36,799 nt of DNA from an uncultured Lentisphaeraceae bacterium. GTDB lineage: Bacteria; Verrucomicrobiota; Kiritimatiellia; RFP12; DVOR01. Every line of letters begins with the position of its first letter. Position 1 is the first letter of the stretch. Shown in pieces: positions 1 through 9,200 of this stretch. Location of the stretch: NCBI GenBank assembly GCA_949289005.1, contig CASEMQ010000039.1, positions 1 to 36,799 on the forward strand, written 5' to 3'. The position numbers were made by a program, and so were the translations under genes. Under the pieces are notes generated by a model. That model saw only the letters and a list, made by a program, of their open reading frames with translations. It was not told where the DNA came from and did no database searches.

Positions 1-1
1 C

Positions 2-136
2 GATGCGCCCCAGACGCCCTGGCAACGCCTCAACGCCCTCCTTCCCCAACCGCCGCCACCCCACCTCAATGCCATCCTCCTCCGCCAACAGTGCGAGAAA
101 ACCCTCCGGAGGCTCTTTATGACGCAAAACCCCTGA
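2..136 (+). CDS. 3' end of an unidentified gene (partial)
   Basis: An open frame enters from the left edge and stops at TGA 134-136, giving 44 residues ending in CEKTLRRLFMTQNP. The fragment is too short to assign to a family. It is proline-, leucine- and arginine-rich, as expected of coding sequence at this GC content. The stop is followed after eight bases by a large perfect palindrome (144-191) that could end its transcript, which is the main reason to treat the frame as real. It could also be a chance open frame. Confidence 0.3.
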   Translation, partial: DAPQTPWQRLNALLPQPPPPHLNAILLRQQCEKTLRRLFMTQNP

Positions 137-143
137 CCTTTTC

Positions 144-191
144 CCCTCTCTGTCCCTCGGGGCGGCATGCCGCCCCGAGGGACAGAGAGGG
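144..191. repeat. 48-bp perfect palindrome, possible terminator
   Basis: Every base from 144 to 167 pairs with its partner from 191 back to 168, so the arms are 24 bp with no spacer, centred on GCATGC. It lies directly downstream of the plus-strand frame that stops at 136. No clear T-run follows on either strand (CCGGTGTACTTTT on plus, GGAAAAGG on minus), so it is not a textbook intrinsic terminator. A hairpin this long in RNA would still be very stable. Confidence 0.75.
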
Positions 192-193
192 CC

Positions 194-260
194 GGTGTAC
201 TTTTCAATGACACTTCAACCAACCATCTATCCCTCCTTCGGTGCACTTTTCAATTGACAC
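194..260. repeat. Short degenerate direct repeat
   Basis: GGTGTACTTTTCAATGACAC at 194-213 is repeated as GGTGCACTTTTCAA-TTGACAC at 240-260, 46 bp later, with one substitution and one inserted base. Repeated blocks of this kind occur near the ends of IS21-type insertion sequences, but no transposase is visible here, so an insertion-sequence remnant is only a guess. The rest of 261-487 holds nothing I can identify. Confidence 0.4.
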
Positions 261-487
261 ATTACGGACAACTTGCGCGAGGCGACCCAAATCGAGCAAA
301 AAGGGACAAAAGAAAGGCAAAGTCGCGCATGTGCGGGTGGAGCGAGGGACCTAGGGAGCCGGGGGAACGCCACCGGTCGCGCCGTTTCGGGAGCAAAGCG
401 TGGCGCGTCATCGTTTCGGGTCGCGGCCGGCCGCTTCGCCCCGGCAGGCCGTCTCGTCCGCTTCGCCCTTCCCCACCCATCGGCAAG

Positions 488-661
488 CCTGTCGATAACT
501 TTGCGAAATCTGTTGAAAACCTGTTGAAGACGAGCGCGTGCGAAGACGGGGAAAAAGCAGGTTTTCAATCAGGGAGCGGGGTCATTTTCCGAGACACGCC
601 GTACCTCCGATCGCGACACGGCGTATCCCGGGACGAGATACGCCGTGTCGCGCAATGGCGG
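488..661 (+). repeat. Dispersed intergenic element, copy 1 (right end lost)
   Basis: This starts with the terminal motif CCTGTCGATAA (488-498) and carries the same blocks at the same offsets as the copies at 23653 and 36459. These are TCTGTTGAAAACCTGTTGA near 510-528 and TCAATCAGGGAGCGGGGTC at 565-583. The first inverted repeat is perfect here: TTGAAAACCTG (513-523) pairs with CAGGTTTTCAA (558-568). The second is a 16-bp hairpin, 612-627 with 637-652, around a 9-base loop. The right terminal motif TTATYGACAGG is absent where it should lie (about 652-662), so this copy is decayed or truncated. It sits just past the 3' end of the beta-helix gene. Confidence 0.85.
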
Positions 662-710
662 GAAGCGGGAAACTTTTCAACAAAGGAATGCCACCGGTGA
701 CCGCCGGGAT

Positions 711-3700
711 TTACCGTGCCGCGGTGGCGGCAGCCCGGAAGAGGCAAGTGCCGGGCATCAAACCCAAGCGGATGCGGCGCGTGCCGGCGGGGGCGTCGGC
801 GGGGGTGGCGTCTTCCTGTTGCAAGGTCGCCTCTCCCTCAGTCGGGACAAGCAAAACGGCGGTGCCGTCGGCGAAATCCGCGGCGCCGATAGGCGAGGCG
901 AGTGTGACCGTGACCTCGGCGGTGTCACCAACGATGTCAATCGCGGTGACGTCGAAGTCGTAATCGAGCGTGAGCGTGCCGGAGGCGGCATCCGCCGCGA
1001 CGACGCCCACGAAGCGCTCCACGGCCTCCAGGGTCGTCCCCTCGGCAAGTGCGAGGGTGGCGGAGCCCAGATTGTTGGCCGCCGCGATTTGGCGCAGGAT
1101 GGCGGCCTGCGCGGCGGTCGCACCCTCGGGTAATGCCACCAACGCGGGCTGGGCCAGCGCAAGTGTGAGGGGACTGTCCTCGAAACCCTTGACACGATAG
1201 GTCAGCGTGCCCCGCGCGCCACCCGCGATGGAGGCGGGGGCGACGATGGAGACGGCGTTGCTCTCGGCGATGGGGACGACCTCCCACCCCTCGGTGGCCT
1301 CGGCACCGGCCAGAGCGACCGTCCCGCCCGCGATGAGCGTAAGCCTGCCCTGCTCCACGAGCTGTTCGCCGTCCAGGCAAATCGCGGCTGCGGCGTAAGG
1401 CGTTTGCGCGGAAACGACCGTGTAGACCGCCGCGTTGAAGGGAGCCTTCGTGGGGTCGCCCACCGTCGCGTCCGTGAAGGTCGCCCCCTTGTCCAAGACC
1501 GCGCACGTCTCAATCGCGCTCACGCCCTCGTTGTCATAATACCCGACCAACGCGCCGACGCCTGAGGCCGATCCGCTGCCCGAGAGCGTGGCGCCGTGCT
1601 CCAAGGCCACGCGCACATTGGAGAGCGTGCCCCCGCCATTGCGCATGGCGCCGAGTGCGCCACCCACGCCACGATAGCCATCCTCGCCGACAATCTCGCC
1701 CCCGGCGAGCACGCGCACGGAGGAATCCGCGATTCTGCTGTCGCCGGATCCGTAATAACCGCCGACGAGCCCGCCGCAGGAACCAAACCCTTCGAGTTTG
1801 CCGGTGCCCGCGATGGCGACATGGACATTGGCGAGCGTGGTGGCGTACCCCGAGCCCGAGTAACCGACGATTGTGCCGAGGTTGCTCGTGCCGCCGGAGA
1901 TGGTGCCCGCGACGACGACCTTGAGGTCGTGGATTGCCGTGCCGCCATTGGCCCTGCCACGCGTGGCAATCAGGCCAATGTCCGCCTCCGCCCCGCGAAG
2001 TCGCGCATTTTCGGCAAGGGTCAGCGTGTGCCCCGCGCCGTCAAACTCCGCGACATTGTCCAAATCCGCCTCGGCGACACTGTAATCGCCCGTGACGGTG
2101 ACATCGGCGCCGAGGCGCACCTTGGCGTTCTCGGGGCAGGAGGTGAGGTACCAGGCATAGTCCGCCTCCGAGTCCAGCACGGCGAAGCCATCCTCGGTGA
2201 GCGCGGAGAGCGTGCAGGTGCCGCGGAACAGATTGTCGTAGACGGCGCCTTCAGGCGGGGTGACGGCGGGGACGGCAACGGCGTAGTTCAGCGTGTCCGT
2301 GGCATCGGGCGTGGCGGTGGTGCCCGCGACGGTCAGACCTTGGCCGCCGTCACCCGTGAACGTCCAGATGCCCGCCTCGGACGCGCAGTCCGCCACAGTC
2401 AACCCCGCGCCTTGAAGGATGGGCGCGAGCACCCCCACCCCACCCATCGCGACCGTCCCGGAGAGCAGCTCGATCGGCAGGGGTGAAACGTTCCCCGGCG
2501 CGGCAACCGCACCGGTCGCCTGCCACGTGGCCGGCGTGCCATGCGCGGTGATGGCAAGGTTGTCGCCCGCCGCGCCAAGATCCACCACCGCACAGTTCTC
2601 GACGGTGCCGGTTTCGTCGAAATAACCCACCAACAAAGCGCGACCGGAAGCCGTCGCCCCCTCCACCCGGGCACCGGCCTGCGCGACGACCAGGACATCG
2701 CGTACCGCGCCGCCGCCCCCGCGCAGCGCGCCGAGCACGCCCCCCACGCCTCGATACCCATCCTCGCCATAGAGCGTGGCATCGGCAAGCAAATCGACTC
2801 GGCAATCGGCAATGCTGTTGGCGGCAGTCGCCCAATAACCGCCGACAATGCCGCCGCAGGAACCCAAGCCTTTCAGATTGCCCGAGACGATGACATGGAC
2901 ATTGGAGACCGAGATGGCCGAGCCATTGCCCGCGAAGCCGACGACCGCGCCAAGATTGCTCGTGCCGCCGGCGATGGTGCCCGCGACGACGACCTTGAGA
3001 TTTTTGACGGCGGTGCCATCGGGGCGCGCCTGCGTGACGACCAGGCCGATGTTCGCGCCCGTCCCGGTGATGGTCGCGCCCTCGGCAAGGGTCAGCGTAT
3101 GGCCGGCGCCATCGAACTCAGCCACCTGCGACAAATCCTCGTCGGCGACTTCATAGGATTGGGCAATGACGATATCGGCCCCAAGGCGCACCTTGGCGTT
3201 CTCGGGGCATTGGGTGAGGTACCAGTCGTAATCCTCGGGTGTGTTGAGCACCCAAAACCCTTCGGTGTCCTGCGTGATTACGCGAACGGTGAAGGTGCCC
3301 GCCTCCGGGTCGATGGCCAAGAGCTCGGCGTTGGCGGCGGAGGCCGGGAGCGTCACGGCGCCGGGCGCAACGGTTTGCGTGCCGTCGGGGACGACAATGA
3401 GGCCGTAATCCCCGGTGGTCGTACCTGCGGGAATGCCGGCAATGGCAAAGGCAAGCGAGGCGGAGGGCGCCGCCGCGGCGGCCTCGGTCGCGATGGTCGC
3501 GCCGAGCGGCGCGGAGACGGTCAAGTTCGTGCCCGCCGTGAGGGTGAAGGTCTTGGGTTCGGCTTGGGGCGCGGCGGATTGCGCGACGACCGTCGCCGCG
3601 CCAAGCGTCAGCGTGCCGGTTCCGGAGATGACCACGTCTTTGCCGTTCCACGCCGCGTCCCAAGCAGTTGGGATATCCGCGTTGAGCGTCACGCGCACGG

Positions 3701-4376
3701 CATCCTCCCCCACGGCGACGGCGAGGGCGGAGCCGGTCTCGATGGCGGACGCGTCGAGCGCCTCGTCAAAGACGGCGACATCGGCGTAAGCGCCGCCCGT
3801 GAAGTAGTGGCCGGCATTGCCATTTTGAGGATCGTTCATGCGGCCGGAGAGACGCAGATGGGTGATGGCGGCCCCCTCCTTGAGCGTGGGGATGCCATCA
3901 CCCTCGAAGTCGACCTTTTTCCCGTCGAGCCAGAGGGCGACGGAGCGGTCGGCGGCATTGTAGACGAGGGCGATGGCGACCTTGCGACCCCCGTCGCTCC
4001 GGGTGTTAAAGGTGGCGGCGGGGACGTACCAAGTGCCGTCCATGAGCCCCGCGGAGGAGATGTAGGGGCGGCCATCCGCGTTGTGGCCCGGGAAGGTGAG
4101 GGTCAGTTGCGTCTCGCTTGGGACGCCGAGGCTGATGGCACCGGCGTAGTCGCGGAAGGTTTTGGGCGTTGTGAGGGTGGCCATGACGGTGAAGGAGCGC
4201 GCCGAGGAGAGTCCGGTCTTGGCCGTGTCGGAGGCGAAGACGCCACGCAGGTCCTCCAGAAAATAGTTGGTGGCGTCGGCCATGCGCCAGCCGGCGAAGT
4301 CAAGGCGGTGGCATTCCGCGAGGAGCGGGAGCGCGACAAATACCGCGAGGCCCAAGGCGATAAGACGGTGTTTCAT
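711..4376 (-). CDS. Secreted LamG/beta-helix repeat protein, 1221 aa
   Basis: This is a probable surface or secreted structural or adhesin-like protein. ATG at 4376 follows AAGGAG six bases upstream. Residues 1-20 form a signal peptide (KHRLIALGLAVFVALPLLA). About residues 20-215 resemble a concanavalin/LamG-like domain (LTLTFPGHN, DGTWYVPAATFNT, VALWLDGKKV). Two large homologous units follow, starting near residues 373 and 729. Each opens with a DYxWYLTxCPENAKVRLGAD block, continues with AEFDGAGHTLTLAE, and then has GLUG/beta-helix-like turns (SCGGIVGGY, EDGYRGVGG, LVGYYD). A beta-sandwich-like tail ends in MPGTCLFRAAATAAR, with no obvious sorting signal. It is 22 bp downstream of the metallophosphoesterase gene and probably co-transcribed with it. 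The domain reading is from pattern, the exact role is unknown. Confidence 0.85.
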   Translation of the reverse strand: MKHRLIALGLAVFVALPLLAECHRLDFAGWRMADATNYFLEDLRGVFASDTAKTGLSSARSFTVMATLTTPKTFRDYAGAISLGVPSETQLTLTFPGHNADGRPYISSAGLMDGTWYVPAATFNTRSDGGRKVAIALVYNAADRSVALWLDGKKVDFEGDGIPTLKEGAAITHLRLSGRMNDPQNGNAGHYFTGGAYADVAVFDEALDASAIETGSALAVAVGEDAVRVTLNADIPTAWDAAWNGKDVVISGTGTLTLGAATVVAQSAAPQAEPKTFTLTAGTNLTVSAPLGATIATEAAAAAPSASLAFAIAGIPAGTTTGDYGLIVVPDGTQTVAPGAVTLPASAANAELLAIDPEAGTFTVRVITQDTEGFWVLNTPEDYDWYLTQCPENAKVRLGADIVIAQSYEVADEDLSQVAEFDGAGHTLTLAEGATITGTGANIGLVVTQARPDGTAVKNLKVVVAGTIAGGTSNLGAVVGFAGNGSAISVSNVHVIVSGNLKGLGSCGGIVGGYWATAANSIADCRVDLLADATLYGEDGYRGVGGVLGALRGGGGAVRDVLVVAQAGARVEGATASGRALLVGYFDETGTVENCAVVDLGAAGDNLAITAHGTPATWQATGAVAAPGNVSPLPIELLSGTVAMGGVGVLAPILQGAGLTVADCASEAGIWTFTGDGGQGLTVAGTTATPDATDTLNYAVAVPAVTPPEGAVYDNLFRGTCTLSALTEDGFAVLDSEADYAWYLTSCPENAKVRLGADVTVTGDYSVAEADLDNVAEFDGAGHTLTLAENARLRGAEADIGLIATRGRANGGTAIHDLKVVVAGTISGGTSNLGTIVGYSGSGYATTLANVHVAIAGTGKLEGFGSCGGLVGGYYGSGDSRIADSSVRVLAGGEIVGEDGYRGVGGALGAMRNGGGTLSNVRVALEHGATLSGSGSASGVGALVGYYDNEGVSAIETCAVLDKGATFTDATVGDPTKAPFNAAVYTVVSAQTPYAAAAICLDGEQLVEQGRLTLIAGGTVALAGAEATEGWEVVPIAESNAVSIVAPASIAGGARGTLTYRVKGFEDSPLTLALAQPALVALPEGATAAQAAILRQIAAANNLGSATLALAEGTTLEAVERFVGVVAADAASGTLTLDYDFDVTAIDIVGDTAEVTVTLASPIGAADFADGTAVLLVPTEGEATLQQEDATPADAPAGTRRIRLGLMPGTCLFRAAATAAR

Positions 4377-4398
4377 GATTTCTCCTTTGGACAAAAGT

Positions 4399-5421
4399 TT
4401 AGGCGTGCGCGGGCGGGGTGTCGCGGAAGGGGATTTCGGCGTCTTGGATCCATGGCACGAGCGGGCACTTGTTGAACGCGAAGTCGGGATCGGCCATACC
4501 AAGATCCTGCGGGGTCGGCGGCAGGAACTTGCCTTTGACGCCCGTGAGGTGGATGCCGCGCGCGTCCACGCGCACCACGGCGTAGAGCGTGCGGTCGTAG
4601 GTGATGGAATTGTTCATCAGCGAGTATTTGTCGACGATTTCCGGCGGGTAACGCTTGGCGACCTTGGAGTCTTGATTGATCCAGACGTAGGAGGCGGAGT
4701 TGATCTGGATATAGCGGATACCCTCGATGGCACGGTCGTAACTGCTGTGGTTGTGCCCCGAGAAGGCGGCCACCACCTTGCGCCAACCGGCCTTGCGGTT
4801 GACGTCGGCCAAGAGCGCCCGCGCCTCCGCGCCGTTTTCCAGTTCGTGGTCGAGACTCTCGTGGGAGAAAAGGACGCAACGGCCGGCCGCCGCCTCCAAG
4901 TCCGCACGGAGCCACGCCATCTGCGCCTCCGTGAGGCGGAACTTGGTGTTGGTCTCGTTTCCGTCGAGGATGACGAAATGGAGCCCCTTGTGGTCGAAGG
5001 AATAGTAGGGCTTGGCCTCGGGGGTGTAAGGGTCGGACGTGTCGGTGTAGGCCGCGCAGAAGGCCTCGCGCCCAACGGCATCGAGGTCGTGGTTGCCGAT
5101 GGCGAAATAACGGCCGCCGGCAAAGCCCGTCGCCGGGTTTTTGTTCTCCCAGATTTCGCGCAGGGCGGTGGCATCCGGACGGATGAAGTCGCCCATCTGG
5201 ATGATGAAATCCGCGTTTTCCCGCCGCGCGGCGTTGACGATGTCGCGGATGACGGTCTCACCCTGCGGCACGTCCTGCGCGTGCAGGTCTGAGCACAGGA
5301 TGAAGGTGAAGCCATCGCCCGCCGCGCCCGTCCCCGCGCCGAAGGCCGACCCCGCGGCAAGGCCAACCATTCCGCCCAAAAACGCGCGCCGCGACAAACC
5401 GGAAAATCGCAAATCCGCCAT
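4399..5421 (-). CDS. Tat-exported calcineurin-like metallophosphoesterase
   Basis: This is a predicted phosphoesterase of the calcineurin-like fold, exported folded by the Tat system. The N-terminus has SRRAFLGG (residues 10-17) followed by a hydrophobic Ala/Gly stretch. The metal-binding motifs are in order: SDLHA (D45, H47), MGDF (D78), GNHD (N110-D112), FSHE and SGHNH. At 340 residues it is typical for an exported member. I chose the ATG at 5421 because GGAG lies six bases upstream. The ATG at 5433 adds four residues and has a weaker site. The substrate is unknown. It is the first gene of a two-gene unit with the beta-helix protein. Confidence 0.9.
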   Translation of the reverse strand: MADLRFSGLSRRAFLGGMVGLAAGSAFGAGTGAAGDGFTFILCSDLHAQDVPQGETVIRDIVNAARRENADFIIQMGDFIRPDATALREIWENKNPATGFAGGRYFAIGNHDLDAVGREAFCAAYTDTSDPYTPEAKPYYSFDHKGLHFVILDGNETNTKFRLTEAQMAWLRADLEAAAGRCVLFSHESLDHELENGAEARALLADVNRKAGWRKVVAAFSGHNHSSYDRAIEGIRYIQINSASYVWINQDSKVAKRYPPEIVDKYSLMNNSITYDRTLYAVVRVDARGIHLTGVKGKFLPPTPQDLGMADPDFAFNKCPLVPWIQDAEIPFRDTPPAHA

Positions 5422-5604
5422 AACATGCTCCATTCCAAGATACGGGCGAAGGCCGACCCCTCGCCACTAAGCATTGCCAAAGTAACACAGCGCCGCGCAA
5501 AAAACAGCCCTCGCACACGCCAAAATCATGGATGCATACCGCCGTGCGCAGCCCACGCCCTTGCCGCGCACACGCACTCCGCACGACAAACGCGCCGTGC
5601 GAGG

Positions 5605-5634
5605 TTGCGTTTTGCGTGGGAGATGTGGTATGTT
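5605..5634 (+). promoter_or_regulatory. Predicted rpsT promoter
   Basis: TTGCGT (5605-5610), an 18-bp spacer and TATGTT (5629-5634) lie about 75 bp before the rpsT start codon. The boxes match the form seen before thrS, tkt and hydG in this window. The leader of roughly 65 bases has no structure I can name. Confidence 0.55.
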
Positions 5635-5708
5635 ATGCGCTTATCGAACGGGAAGGCAGCCTGCGGGCGGCCCGTTCGTGGGTTTTTAGCAACTGCAAGG
5701 ACAAAGCA

Positions 5709-5972
5709 ATGCCGAACATCAAAAGCGCCGCGAAGCGCGTGAAGACCGCCACCAAGGCCAACCTGCGTAACCGCTCGGTGAAGAGCGAGTTGTTGACGTA
5801 TCGCAAGAAAGTGGAGGCCGCGTTGGCCGCCGGGGACAAGACGGCCGCGTTTGAGGCGATTTCCAAATACGCGTCGAAGCTGGACAAGGCCGCCAAGAAG
5901 GGCGTGATCAAACGCAACACGGCCGACCGCAAAAAGTCGCGCACGGCACAGGCCTACGCCAAGATGGCCTAA
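5709..5972 (+). CDS. rpsT: 30S ribosomal protein S20
   Basis: Binds 16S rRNA early in assembly of the small ribosomal subunit. It is 87 residues, the usual length. The N-terminus MPNIKSAAKRVKTA and the later stretch YASKLDKAAKKGVIKRNTADRKK are diagnostic of the family. The protein is very Lys/Ala-rich and helical. The ATG is preceded by AAGGA nine bases upstream. It is a single-gene transcription unit with its own promoter and a terminator right after the stop codon. It is divergent from the metallophosphoesterase gene. Confidence 0.98.
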   Translation: MPNIKSAAKRVKTATKANLRNRSVKSELLTYRKKVEAALAAGDKTAAFEAISKYASKLDKAAKKGVIKRNTADRKKSRTAQAYAKMA

Positions 5973-5999
5973 CGCCGGGCAACGCCCACGCAAAGCCTT

Positions 6000-6037
6000 G
6001 GGGACGCCTCTCGGAGGGGAGGCGCCCTTGGTTTTTT
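6000..6037 (+). terminator. rpsT intrinsic terminator
   Basis: GGG(A)CGCCTC pairs with GAGGCGCCC around a short loop (about 6000-6028), with one bulged A on the left arm. It is followed by TTGG and a run of six T residues (6032-6037). It lies about 28 bp after the rpsT stop. Confidence 0.8.
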
Positions 6038-6165
6038 GCCTTTGACGGGAAGCCGTCGCATCCGTGTATGCTCAGCGCTTATAGTGGCGATACATTCTTT
6101 TGCGCGATGCGGCGCGATGTTCGCGGCACAACGGACGGATTTTCCCCTTGGGACGCGGTTGGCGC

Positions 6166-6194
6166 TTGCCATCCGAGGCGGGGAGTGGTATACT
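6166..6194 (+). promoter_or_regulatory. Predicted promoter of the debranching enzyme gene
   Basis: TTGCCA (6166-6171), a 17-bp spacer and TATACT (6189-6194) form one of the best sigma-70-type promoters in the window. The expected transcript start is near 6201, leaving a leader of about 20 bases that includes the GGGAGG ribosome-binding site. Confidence 0.75.
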
Positions 6195-6220
6195 GTGGGT
6201 AACATGAGAGGGAGGACGGA

Positions 6221-9200
6221 ATGATTGCTCAGGAACCGAACGCGGGCTCAACCTTGTTGCGCTGGGTGGGGGATGTTTTGGAAGTTCGCGCCACGCGCGA
6301 AGGCAAGGGCGCGGGGCGCATGGTCTTCCGGACAAATCTGGGGGCGGCCTCGGTGCATCAGCGGGAGGTGTTGGCACACGTGGACGAGGCGCGGCTGATC
6401 AGCGGCGACGACTGGCATGACATCCCGATGGATCCATGCGGTCGCGGGGCGTGGCGGGTGCGTATCCCCTTGTTGGAAGTCGGGGTTTTCGCGGGCAAGA
6501 TTTGTTTCATCCCCAACCAGACACCTGTGCCGGAATGGGCGGAAGGCGGCAATCTCATCGTCAAAGTCGCCCCCGCCCACACGGCGGCCGACAACACGAT
6601 TTACGCCGCGTTCACGCGCCAGTTCGGCGCAATCATGGCCGCGCCCTTCGTGCCCAAGACCTTTGCCGACGAGGAGAAGGCGCTGGATGCCGCGGGCTAC
6701 ACCGTCATCCCGCCGAGCGGGACCTTCCGTTCGTTGGCGCGCCACCTCGACCACATCTTCTCGGGGTTGGGCTTTCGCAACCTGCTCCTGTTGCCCATCC
6801 ACCCCACCCCAACGACCTACGCACGCATGGGGCGCTACGGCTCGCCCTTCGCGGGGCTTGACTTTTTGTCGGTGGATCCGGCCTTGGCGGAGTTCGACAC
6901 CTCGGCCACGCCGCTGGACCAATTCCGCGAACTGGTGGCGGCGGTCCATGCCCACGATGGTTTCCTCTTCATGGATCTGCCGGCGAACCACACCGGTTGG
7001 GCGGCAACTTTCCAGATCCATCACCCGGAGTGGTACAAGCGCAACGCGGATGGCTCCTTCCATTCGCCCGGCGCGTGGGGCGTCACGTGGGCCGATTTGG
7101 TGGAGCTGGATTATTCCAAGCCGGCGCTCCGCCGCAAAATCGCGGATGTCTTCCTGCACTGGTGCCGCCTGGGCGTCGATGGGTTCCGTTGCGACGCGGG
7201 CTACATGATTCCCAAGGCGGCGTGGGACGTGATCGTGGCGCTGGTGCGGCGCGAGTTCCCCGACACGGTCTTTCTGTTGGAAGGGCTTGGCGGCCCGATG
7301 GCAACCACCGAGGCACTCATTGGCGATTCCGGGCTCGACTGGGCTTATTCCGAAGTCTTCCAGACCTATGACCGGCGCGCCTTCGAGGCGATGTTGCCCA
7401 ACACCCTGCGCCTTTCGGAGCAACGCGGCCCCCTCATCCATTTCGCCGAAACGCACGACAACAACCGCTTGGCCGCCACCTCGCCGGCATGGGCGCGTCT
7501 GCGCCTGGCGCTTTCGGCCATGCTCTCCCAGCAGGGTGGCTTCGGCATCACCGCCGGCGTGGAATGGTACGCCCAGGAGAAAATCGACGTCCACGGTTGC
7601 GGCGGCCTGAACTGGGGCGCGGCCGACAACGCCTGCGCCTTCATCCGTCGCCTGAACGCCATCCTGCGCACGCACCCACTCTTCGGCCCCGACACGACAA
7701 TCGCCATGGCGCAACGCGGCGGTGGCAACGTCCTGGCCTTCACGCGCTCGCGCCCGAGCCATGACCCGCTCCTGATCCTGGCCAATCTCGACTGGAAGCA
7801 AACGCAAAGCGTCAGTTTCGATGCCTCGGGCTTCCCCTATCGCGAAGCCTACGACCTCATCGAGGGCAAGCCCTGCCTGGTGAACCCCCTGCGCATGCCG
7901 CTCAAGCCAGGCCAAGTGCGTTGCCTCTCCTCGCGCCCCGGCGACCTGACGGCCGTGGACGGCGCGACCCATCAGCGCGACGCCGCCCCCATCGCCGGCC
8001 TGACCAAGCGTTACCGTCTGGTCATGGCGCTGCGTACGCGCCAATGGACGGAGCAGCCCGTCGACCTCTACAAAGACGACCTGAACGCGCTGGCCAACCG
8101 CTTCATCGAGGATCCTTGCGCCTTCGCCAACCACCGCGCCGTCACCCTGAGCCTCCCCTCGGATTTGCGCCGCGAAGTCATCGTGCCCACGGGGGCGCTC
8201 CTCTTCGTCACCGCGGCCACACCCTTCCGTGTGACGCTCTTCGATGTCGAGGGTGCGGCCGTCAGCACCGGGCACTCCCTCTCCCTGGCCAACGGCGGCC
8301 AAGGGCTCATGTTGCCCGTGCGCCGCGCGTTCGATGCCTACCGCGGCCCCCAGCGCAACACCGTCCGCCTGACGCTTGCCGCGGAACTCTACACCCCGGC
8401 CGGCGCCCAACGCCACCGCTCCACCGTCTGGGCCCTCGGCCAAGGCGAGACCACCGGGCGCGTCAAGCGCCGCTTCTCCGGTCTGGAAGTCAAAGACCTG
8501 GCCACCGCCCGCGCCCTGCTCACCAACGGCACCGGCGCCATGGCCCAACTCCGCCTGAAGTGGAGCGACATCCGCTCGCAATATGATTGCCTGTTGGCGC
8601 TCAACCGTCACCCCGGCGTGCCCGTCGACCGCCAAATCTTCCTCACCCGTTGCCGCGCGTGGATTCTCTGCAACGGCTTCTCCGCACCACTTGTCGGCTC
8701 CTGCCTGGTGCACGTCACCGTCGCGCCAGACGGCTCCGCCGCCGAATGGCGCTTCTCCGCGCCCTGCGGCATGGGGCGGCGCGTGCCCATCACCCTGCGC
8801 GTCGCCCTCGAGCCGGGCGCCAACCGCGTCGTGCTCCGTTTCAAGCGCGAACGCAACACAGGCCCCTTCCGCGACCCCGCCGTCTCCGTCGGCCTCATCC
8901 TCCGCCCCGACATCGAATGGCGCAACTTCCACTGCAAGACCAAAGCCTACACCGGCCCCGAGCGCGACTGGCCAAAAGCCATCGTCAACCGCCCCGACGG
9001 CTTCGACTTCACCCCCGAGCCCAACGCCCGTCTCGCCGTGACCATGGCCGGCGCCGACTGGAACCCCGAGGCCGCCTGGGCCTACAACGTACCCCACCCC
9101 GAAGAAGCCGCGCGCGGCCAAGAAGGCGCCGGCGACCTCTGGAGCCCCGGGTGGTTCCATATCGAGCTCGACCGCGGCCAAGAAGCCTCCCTCGTGGCCG

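Noticed and set aside
488..498. Element terminus (reverse complement TTATCGACAGG) as a DnaA box
   Set aside because: It differs from TTATCCACA at a key position, and the elements lack clusters of boxes or an AT-rich unwinding region.
4311..4376. Lipobox in the beta-helix protein (LAEC)
   Set aside because: Glutamate just before the cysteine does not fit the usual small residue, so a standard signal peptide is more likely.
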